Positions 15,221 through 20,089 of a stretch of DNA of 20,089 bases are shown here, piece after piece. Within the stretch, counting starts at the first letter, position 1. Every line of letters starts with the position of its first letter. The DNA is from an uncultured Dialister sp. (lineage in GTDB: Bacteria; Bacillota; Negativicutes; Veillonellales; Dialisteraceae). Both the position numbers and the translations under genes were made by a program. The DNA lies in the NCBI RefSeq assembly GCF_900765565.1, contig NZ_CAAFRZ010000210.1, positions 1 to 20,089 on the forward strand. The letters are read 5' to 3'. The notes beneath the pieces were generated by a model that had not been told where the DNA came from, did not search any database, and was given only the letters and a program-made list of their open reading frames with translations.

Positions 15221-15229
15221 TGTTATACT
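15221..15229 (+). promoter_or_regulatory. Extended -10 promoter of the crotonase gene
   Basis: TGT-TATACT is an extended -10 in an AT-rich patch between a repeat and the gene, with no clear -35 box. The ribosome binding site and start that follow (15256-15270, AAGGAGGCTGCTATG) are identical over 15 nt to those of the alkyltransferase gene at 14336-14350. Confidence 0.65.
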
Positions 15230-15267
15230 ATAGTTAATCATTCATTTATTTCCACAAGGAGGCTGCT

Positions 15268-16065
15268 ATGGATTACACTCGGATTCACACTGACATTTCC
15301 AAAGGTATCGAGACCATTACACTGGACTACGGGCCTACGCTGAATGCGCTGGACATGCATATGGCGGGAGAGCTGGAAGCGGCGCTTCGGAAAGCGGAAG
15401 GAGACCCGGCGGTGAAGGTCATCGTCCTCACCGGCGCGGGCCGTGCTTTTTCCGCCGGCGGCGACATCCGGTACATGAAGGCCCACTGCGATGAACCGGA
15501 CTTCTCGAAGAAATCCATGGCTCCCCTGGCGGGGAAACTTTCGGACATCGTGCTGTACATGAAGAAAATGTCGAAAATTATTATCTGCGCCGTGGCAGGC
15601 GCTGCAGCCGGCGGTGCGGCGAACCTGGCCTTTGCCTGTGACTTCATCTTCGCCGCGGACAATGCGAAATTCCTGCAGGCCTTCGTGGGCATCGGCCTCT
15701 GCCCGGATACCGGCGGCGTGTACTTCCTGCCCCGCATGGTGGGAAGCCACCGGGCCTTCGACATGTTCGTCACCGGCCGCCCGGTCTCCGCAAAGGAAGC
15801 CCTCGAAATCGGCCTGGTGAAAGAAGTGACCACGAAGGAAGACCTCATGCCCACTGTCATGGCCTTTGCAGAAAAACTGACGGAAGGGCCTCTCCTGGCC
15901 TATGGAAATATGAAAAAGCTCATGTTCGCCAGCCTGTACAAGGGATTTGAGGACTATATGAAGGATGAGGCGGTGTACCTCGCCCAGTGCTCCGGCAGCG
16001 AAGACTTCAAAGAAGGCATCACGGCATTCCTGGAAAAGAGGAAGGCTGAGTTTAAGGGAAAGTAA
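15268..16065 (+). CDS. Enoyl-CoA hydratase/isomerase family protein, PaaG-like
   Basis: A 265-residue crotonase-fold acyl-CoA enzyme. The first oxyanion-hole segment is GAGRAFSAGGDI (56-67) and the second is around GAAAGGAANLAFACD (111-125). Both glutamates used by classical enoyl-CoA hydratases are absent: the positions matching rat E144 and E164 read N119 and F139. Instead there is D147 in PDTGG, the arrangement seen in PaaG-type isomerases, which use one aspartate. It is therefore more likely a double-bond isomerase than a hydratase. No paa or fatty-acid oxidation genes are nearby, so the physiological CoA ester is unknown. The ATG follows AAGGAGG at 6 nt; an extended -10 promoter lies at 15221-15229. 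A palindromic element starts 7 bp after the stop. Confidence 0.88.
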   Translation: MDYTRIHTDISKGIETITLDYGPTLNALDMHMAGELEAALRKAEGDPAVKVIVLTGAGRAFSAGGDIRYMKAHCDEPDFSKKSMAPLAGKLSDIVLYMKKMSKIIICAVAGAAAGGAANLAFACDFIFAADNAKFLQAFVGIGLCPDTGGVYFLPRMVGSHRAFDMFVTGRPVSAKEALEIGLVKEVTTKEDLMPTVMAFAEKLTEGPLLAYGNMKKLMFASLYKGFEDYMKDEAVYLAQCSGSEDFKEGITAFLEKRKAEFKGK

Positions 16066-16072
16066 TGGGGAG

Positions 16073-16320
16073 CATGCTGATGGGCAGAGTCATCAGCACG
16101 GGGCAGCTAGCTGCTAGCTTCTAGCTGTTAGGAAAAACTGGACAGCCTATGGCATGAGAAGCCATCGAACCAGCAGGCCTGGCGCCATAGGCGAATCAGC
16201 TTTCCTAGCTGCTAGACGCTAGAAGCTAGAAGCCCCCGCACAATTGACTCTGTCCATCTGCATGACAAACCGCGGCGAAGCCGCTGGACCTCAAATTTCA
16301 AATCTCAATTCTATTCCCTT
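16073..16320 (+). repeat. Family C palindromic element, copy 6, then reversed D tract
   Basis: A complete 192-bp element (16073-16264), starting 7 bp after the crotonase stop. The terminal 24 bp match at 19 positions. Its central arms are GCCTATGGC (16145-16153) and GCCATAGGC (16184-16192), a paired C-G to T-A change relative to copies 4 and 5. A reversed D tract headed by GCGGCGAAGCCGC follows (16271-16318) and ends 4 bp before the esterase ribosome binding site. Confidence 0.85.
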
Positions 16321-16333
16321 TCAGGAGCCCACC

Positions 16334-17029
16334 ATGAACCATCTCACATCCTTTACCGCCGGTCCCCTTTCCATCAGGGTGTACGGAAAAGCGGAGGCAG
16401 AATCCATTATTTATATTCCCCAGCCGGAACCGGTGACGGAGGAGGTATACTTCCTCACCGATGAATTCCCGGTGCTCCTTGCCTCTATCGATGGCATGGA
16501 CTGGAACGGGGACCTTTCTCCCTGGCCGGCGCCGAAGGTATTCAGGGGGGAAGAAGACTTCTCCGGCGGCGCAGACCGGTTTGCCGATTTCCTTGAGCAG
16601 GAAGTATTTCCGAAGGAGAGCACCTTTTCCGGCAGGCCCCTCCATCGCATGATGGCAGGCATTTCCATGTCCGGCCTCTTTGCCCTCTACATGGGTACGA
16701 AAAAGGACAGCCTTGAGGCCATCGCCTCCATTTCCGGCTCCCTCTGGTTCGATGGGTTTGTGGATTACCTGAAAGCCCATCCCCTTTCTTCCGGCATAAA
16801 GAAAATCTACCTGTCCTTGGGGGACAAAGAAAAAAGAGTCCGCAACCCCCGAATGGCGAAGGTAGAAGAAGATACCCTGGCGGTGCGGGATATCATCGCA
16901 AAAGAAGGTAAGGAAGTCCTCTACCAGGCCAACCGGGGCAACCACTTCGTCCACGGCGCCGAACGGCTGGAAGAAGCGGTACGGTATCTCATGACCGGGA
17001 AAGTATGGAAGGGTCCGCATAGTGTATAG
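16334..17029 (+). CDS. Esterase-like alpha/beta hydrolase
   Basis: A 231-residue protein resembling the putative esterase family (esterase D/Fes/IroE-like alpha/beta hydrolases). The nucleophile elbow is GISMSG (109-114, S111), SLGDKE (161-166) offers an acidic candidate D164, and GNHFVHG (202-208) offers the histidine (H204 or H207). There is no signal peptide, so it is probably cytoplasmic. The start is the ATG after CAGGAG at 6 nt; the in-frame upstream extension to 16244 runs through a family D repeat and is rejected. It is short for the family and the N-terminal strands look reduced. No functional partner is adjacent and the substrate is unknown; hydrolysis of an ester or thioester is a family-level inference only. 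A terminator follows at 17071-17110. Confidence 0.75.
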   Translation: MNHLTSFTAGPLSIRVYGKAEAESIIYIPQPEPVTEEVYFLTDEFPVLLASIDGMDWNGDLSPWPAPKVFRGEEDFSGGADRFADFLEQEVFPKESTFSGRPLHRMMAGISMSGLFALYMGTKKDSLEAIASISGSLWFDGFVDYLKAHPLSSGIKKIYLSLGDKEKRVRNPRMAKVEEDTLAVRDIIAKEGKEVLYQANRGNHFVHGAERLEEAVRYLMTGKVWKGPHSV

Positions 17030-17030
17030 G

Positions 17031-17069
17031 GTCTAGGTCTAGGTCTAGATCTACAGCGGCTTCGCCGCG
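17031..17069 (+). repeat. GGTCTA tandem hexamers with hairpin
   Basis: Three to four copies of GGTCTA (17031-17052) begin next to the esterase stop codon and lead into CAGCGGCTTCGCCGCG, the common hairpin of this window. Confidence 0.75.
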
Positions 17070-17070
17070 T

Positions 17071-17110
17071 ATAAGAGTGCTGCATCCAATGGGTGGCACT
17101 CTTATTTTTT
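17071..17110 (+). terminator. Terminator after the esterase-like gene
   Basis: ATAAGAGTGC (17071-17080) pairs with GCACTCTTAT (17096-17105) around a 15-nt loop and runs into six T (17105-17110), 42 bp after the stop codon. Confidence 0.85.
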
Positions 17111-17230
17111 ATGCATATGACGAAACCGACGGCTCCATGGGACGTAGAAGAGTAACATTGAGATTTGAGAGTTGAGGCCCCGCAGCTTCGCCGCAAAAAT
17201 TAACCCTCCCTTGCTTGCAAGGGAAAAGTA

Positions 17231-17278
17231 AGCGAACTGGATTTGTAGGGAGCCGAAGGCGAGCGAAAATCCAGTGAG
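17231..17278 (+). repeat. Hairpin unit 1 inside family F
   Basis: CTGGATTT (17237-17244) pairs with AAATCCAG (17267-17274) across a 22-nt loop that begins GTAGGGAGCCG. Flanks are AGCGAA and TGAG. The unit is absent at the corresponding place in the F copy at 9555. Confidence 0.85.
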
Positions 17279-17324
17279 ACACTTTCATCGCGCAGGCGAT
17301 TGGGGGACCGCGTTAGCGGTGCGC

Positions 17325-17376
17325 AGCGAACTGCATTCGTAAGGAGCCGCAGGCGACTGAGAATGCAGTGAGTCGC
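17325..17376 (+). repeat. Hairpin unit 2 inside family F
   Basis: CTGCATTC (17331-17338) pairs with GAATGCAG (17361-17368) across a 22-nt loop, 18 of 22 bases identical to unit 1. Both stem differences from unit 1 are compensated in the opposite arm. AGCGA/TCGCT extends the stem outside. Confidence 0.85.
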
Positions 17377-17514
17377 TTTCCCTTCGGGTGGGTGGGTTGC
17401 CGCGCAGCGGCTAAAGTTTGACTCTATTCTTTTAAGTCAAACGGCGGCGGCCAAAGGCCGGGGGATGGATCCGCCTCGTAGAGGCGGTACCTGCGAAGCA
17501 GGGGATTCGTACAA

Positions 17515-17745
17515 ATCCCATCAATCCATCCTGCGCCTTTGGCGCGCCCCTTCTCCAAGGGGCTGCATGCTGGGAACTGTCTAACATGGAGACTCTTACT
17601 TTTGTGAAAGAAACCGTCTACCCGTGCCCCCTTAGAGAAGGGGGCAGCCCGAAGGGCAGGGGATGGATTCGCCTCGCAGAGGCGAGATTTGCGAAGCAGA
17701 GGAATCCATTCAGCTGCCCATTAATCCATCCTGCAGCTTTACTGT
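17515..17745 (+). repeat. A-B-A mosaic
   Basis: A (17521-17570), a divergent spacer (17571-17621), B (17622-17700) and a truncated A (17722-17745). The spacer here does not resemble the one shared by the other A-B pairs. Confidence 0.8.
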
Positions 17746-17765
17746 CCCTTTGACTCTACCCTTAT

Positions 17766-17935
17766 ATCGTCATTTCGAGCGGTGGTAAGCGCCGGAGCGA
17801 CTATACCTGTAAGAATAGTATGTGAGAAAGAGTCGAGAAATCTCCCTGGTAAATGACTATGACGATGTTACAAAGAAGAGTTGAGAACCCCAAAGAGCGT
17901 TGAGGCCCAGCGGCCCTGTCAGGTTATTCTCTTTC
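17766..17935 (+). repeat. Family G repeat, copy 2, and degenerate D tract
   Basis: G copy 2 (17766-17866) has inverted ends ATCGTCATTT and AAATGACTATGACGAT and an inner GTCGAGAAATCT. A short, decayed D tract follows (17875-17925) and then the AT-rich dcuB promoter region starts. Confidence 0.75.
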
Positions 17936-18020
17936 CTCTTCCCTCTTGCTCCTCTGTTCTTCTTTTTCCATGCATGATTATATAGCATACGATAATAGGT
18001 TTGCTATGCGTAATAGATAT

Positions 18021-18048
18021 TTGATAAAATTCCATAATATAGTATACT
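18021..18048 (+). promoter_or_regulatory. Promoter of dcuB
   Basis: TTGATA (18021-18026), 16-nt spacer, TATACT (18043-18048) in an AT-rich, repeat-free region. A small inverted repeat GCATA/TATGC (17985-17989, 18005-18009) lies just upstream of the -35 and might be a regulator site; this is weak. Confidence 0.7.
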
Positions 18049-18097
18049 TGAATTTATCTAATGGGGATATAAGTATCATATTTATGGAGGGATTCGA

Positions 18098-19438
18098 ATG
18101 GAATTGATTCTGGGGTTTATTGTGCTGCTTGCCTGCCTGTTTATGGGCATCAAGCACGGAGGCATCGGGCTGGCTGTGATTTCCGGCATCGGCCTCATGG
18201 TGTACACTTTTATTTTTCACTTCAAGCCCGGTTCTCCGCCTATCGGCGTTATGCTGACCATTCTTGCTGTGGTGACCTGTGCCGGCTTCCTGCAGACCTC
18301 CGGCGGCCTCACGGTGATGCTGAAGGCGGCGGAACGGTTCCTGCGGAACAATCCGAAGCATATTACCATACTGGCACCGGTGACTACCTGGTTCCTTACG
18401 GTGCTCTGCGGCACGGGTCATGTGGTATACACCATGTTCCCCATTATTTATGATATTTCCATCAAAGAAAATATCCGTCCCGAACGGCCCATGGCGGTGT
18501 CTTCCATCGCTTCCCAGATGGGCATTTCCGCGTCTCCCGTATCGGTGGCTGTAGTGTCCATCGTGGGATTCATGGCGGCAGCGGGATACCAGTATTCCCT
18601 GCTCCAGATCCTGGCGGTTTCCGTACCGGCTACCCTTATCGGTGTCCTCTGCGCGGCCCTTATCAGCTACCACCGGGGCAAAGATCTGGCGGATGATGAG
18701 AATTTCCAGAAAATGATCCAGGACCCGGAACAGCGGGACTACGTATACGGGGAACAGGAATCCCTGCAGGGGAAAAAGCTGCCCGCCTCCTATTACCGGG
18801 CCACCATCATTTTCCTCCTGGGTATCGTATGCATTGCCATCCTCGGCAACTTCCCGGATCTCCTGCCTCACTTTGCCGACGCCAAGGGTAAGATGAAGGC
18901 CATTTCCATGACCACCGTCATCCAGATGGTGATGCTCTTCGTTTCTTCCATCATCCTCTTCGCCTGCCACACGAAGGCGAAGGAAGTGGGAAACAGCCAG
19001 GTCTTCCGTGCCGGCATCGTGGCCCTGGTCTCCGTATACGGCGTAGCCTGGATGGCGGATACCTACTTCGCCAGCCAGATGGGGGTGCTGAAGGGCTTCC
19101 TGGGCACCGTGGTGACCAACTACCCCTGGGCCTACGCACTGGTCCTCTTCTTTACGTCGAAACTGGTCAATTCCCAGGGTGCCGCCGTGGCTATCGTCAT
19201 GCCGATGGCGCTGAAACTGGGCATGGACCCGGTGATGGTCCTGTCCTTCATTCCCGCCTGCTACGGCTACTTCTTCCTGCCCACCTATCCGTCGGACCTG
19301 GCGTGCATCGGATTTGACCGGAGCGGTACCACGAGAATCGGGAAATTCGTACTGAACCACTCCTTCATGCTCCCCGGCCTCACTGGTGTCTTCACCGCCT
19401 GCGTGGCAGGATTCGTCATCGCCCATATCCTGTACTGA
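18098..19438 (+). CDS. dcuB: Anaerobic C4-dicarboxylate antiporter, DcuA/DcuB family
   Basis: A 446-residue integral membrane protein that follows E. coli DcuB closely from end to end and has the same length. Shared landmarks are CGTGHVVYT (104-112), NIRPERPMA (125-133), SPVSVAVVS (146-154), a central loop with RGKDL and YVYG, and the C-terminal YPSDLA plus FDRSGTT segments. The family exchanges external fumarate, malate or aspartate for internal succinate during anaerobic growth. The ATG follows GGAGGG at 6 nt. It has its own promoter (18021-18048) and terminator, so it is monocistronic. No DcuSR-type sensor or fumarase lies in the window. DcuA versus DcuB cannot be separated with certainty; the resemblance is nearer DcuB. 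Confidence 0.93.
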   Translation: MELILGFIVLLACLFMGIKHGGIGLAVISGIGLMVYTFIFHFKPGSPPIGVMLTILAVVTCAGFLQTSGGLTVMLKAAERFLRNNPKHITILAPVTTWFLTVLCGTGHVVYTMFPIIYDISIKENIRPERPMAVSSIASQMGISASPVSVAVVSIVGFMAAAGYQYSLLQILAVSVPATLIGVLCAALISYHRGKDLADDENFQKMIQDPEQRDYVYGEQESLQGKKLPASYYRATIIFLLGIVCIAILGNFPDLLPHFADAKGKMKAISMTTVIQMVMLFVSSIILFACHTKAKEVGNSQVFRAGIVALVSVYGVAWMADTYFASQMGVLKGFLGTVVTNYPWAYALVLFFTSKLVNSQGAAVAIVMPMALKLGMDPVMVLSFIPACYGYFFLPTYPSDLACIGFDRSGTTRIGKFVLNHSFMLPGLTGVFTACVAGFVIAHILY

Positions 19439-19447
19439 GCATATAGG

Positions 19448-19486
19448 AAAAGCCGTGAAAAAGTAAGTACTTTTTCACGGCTTTTT
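19448..19486 (+). terminator. Terminator of dcuB
   Basis: AGCCGTGAAAAAG (19451-19463) pairs with CTTTTTCACGGCT (19470-19482), with AAA/TTT extending the base and a five-T tail (19482-19486), about 10 bp past the stop codon. Confidence 0.92.
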
Positions 19487-19496
19487 GATGGAAAAA

Positions 19497-19700
19497 GAAA
19501 GAGTTGAGATTTGAGAGTTGAGAGTTGAGGCCCAGCGGCTTCGCCGCAAAAAGCTGCATGCTATTGGTTATCACACATATTGAGGATATCGGTAAGCAAG
19601 TGCCCCCTTAGAAAATGGGGCAGCCCGAAGGGCGGGGGATGGATCCGCCTCGGAGAGGCGGGTTAGTGGGATAGCGAGACAGTGAGACAGTGAGACAGGG
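19497..19700 (+). repeat. D tract, B unit and TGAGACAG octamers
   Basis: D tract with GCGGCTTCGCCGC (19497-19548), the recurring spacer, a B unit (19598-19660), and three tandem TGAGACAG octamers (about 19675-19697). 19701-19800 contains loosely repeated GGCTTGGATAG words and nothing coding. Confidence 0.8.
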
Positions 19701-19799
19701 CTGACAGCTATCCGCTGACAGCTTACCGATTGGATTTAGTGGTTGGAGGGCTTGGATAGCTTGGAAGGCTTGAATACGGCGGGCTTGTTGTACGGCCAT

Positions 19800-20089
19800 T
19801 AGACGTCAGATGGTCAGACTGCAGGAGACATCAGACCGGAGCAGCGGCTGCGCCGCATCCATCCTGCGCCTTTGGCGCGGCCCTTCTCCAAGGGCCTGCA
19901 TGATTGGGATAGAATTGAGATTTGAGTGAAGAGAGTTGAGGCCCAGCGGCAAAGCCGCGAAAGGCGGCATGCCATTGGTTATCAAACATGTTGAGAAAAT
20001 CGGTAAGCACGTGCCCCCTTAGAGAAGGGGGCGGCCCAAAGGGCAGGGGATGGACCCGCCTCGAAGAGGCGGGACCTGCGAAGCAGGGA
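19800..20089 (+). repeat. H tract, A unit, D tract and B unit
   Basis: A family H tract with GCGGCTGCGCCGC (19800-19858), an A unit (19856-19902), a D tract with GCGGCAAAGCCGC (19908-19958), the recurring spacer and a B unit (20011-20089) cut by the window end. The final 28 bases equal the first 28 of the window. Confidence 0.82.

Larger units (their letters stand above)
17158..17500 (+). repeat. D tract and family F repeat, copy 2
   Basis: A D tract (17158-17195) joins the second F copy (17200-17500), which keeps the same start, ACCGCGTTAGCGGT, GCCGCGCAGCGGC, GTTTGACTCTATTC and trailing B fragment as copy 1. It differs by two extra segments, one after CAAGGGA (about 17224-17301) and one after GCGGTG (about 17322-17387), each carrying a homologous hairpin unit. 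Confidence 0.85.

Noticed and set aside
17978..19426. A 482-codon minus-strand open frame over dcuB
   Set aside because: Antisense shadow; dcuB has promoter, ribosome binding site, terminator and full-length family similarity.
1..20089. CRISPR array
   Set aside because: Repeats are numerous but not regularly spaced, spacers are conserved rather than unique, and there are no cas genes.

Overview
The window looks like a chromosomal stretch of an anaerobic Bacillota-type bacterium. The evidence is a T-box leader, a fluoride riboswitch, strong AGGAGG ribosome binding sites, TTGACA/TATAAT-like promoters, and a gene set of anaerobic C4-dicarboxylate carriers plus a TRAP transporter. A GC-rich Negativicutes (Veillonellales-like) organism fits best, but that placement is inference. 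There is no phage, plasmid, transposase, tRNA, rRNA or CRISPR signal. Twelve genes are supported. All gaps between transcription units are filled with dense, layered, non-coding repeats.

Layout. 1-1372: repeat mosaic ending in a strong hairpin terminator. 1373-3775 (minus): two-gene operon of a DcuC-family permease followed by a nucleoside hydrolase, with a clear promoter at 3815-3843. 3776-4473: repeats. 4474-8429 (minus): two half ABC exporters whose ATP-site motifs are complementary, so they should form one heterodimer; 575 bp of repeats separates them. 8977-9941 (minus): a fluoride-riboswitch leader and the CrcB/Fluc channel it should control, pushed about 450 bp apart by repeat cassettes. 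10305-13930 (plus): promoter, T-box leader, and dctP-dctQ-dctM TRAP transporter genes with a terminator. 14348-17029 (plus): three single genes (O6-alkylguanine-DNA alkyltransferase, a PaaG-like crotonase, an esterase-like alpha/beta hydrolase) separated by palindromic elements. 17030-18097: the longest repeat mosaic on the right. 18098-19438 (plus): a DcuB-type C4-dicarboxylate antiporter with promoter and terminator. 19439-20089: repeats again.

Repeat families, named here for cross-reference. A: about 45 bp beginning CCATCCTGCGCCTTTGG, with two hairpins. B: about 80 bp with four consecutive hairpins. C: 186-235 bp palindromes built from TAGCTTC/AGCTAGAAG heptamers, with terminal inverted repeats. 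D: TTGAGAgT octamer tracts capped by a GCGGCTTCGCCGC hairpin. F: about 145-300 bp, two copies, one carrying two extra hairpin units. G: about 100 bp, two copies, beginning CGTCATTTCGAGCGG. H: TCAGACA-type tracts. They lie between genes, often right at stop codons, and one hairpin sits inside the fluoride riboswitch.

The genes suggest carboxylate and amino-acid or keto-acid exchange (TRAP, DcuB, DcuC), nucleoside salvage, toxin or drug export, fluoride resistance and alkylation repair. The most notable points are the displaced and apparently remodelled fluoride riboswitch, the T-box on a TRAP transporter, and two repeat families (C and F) whose paired arms show compensatory changes.
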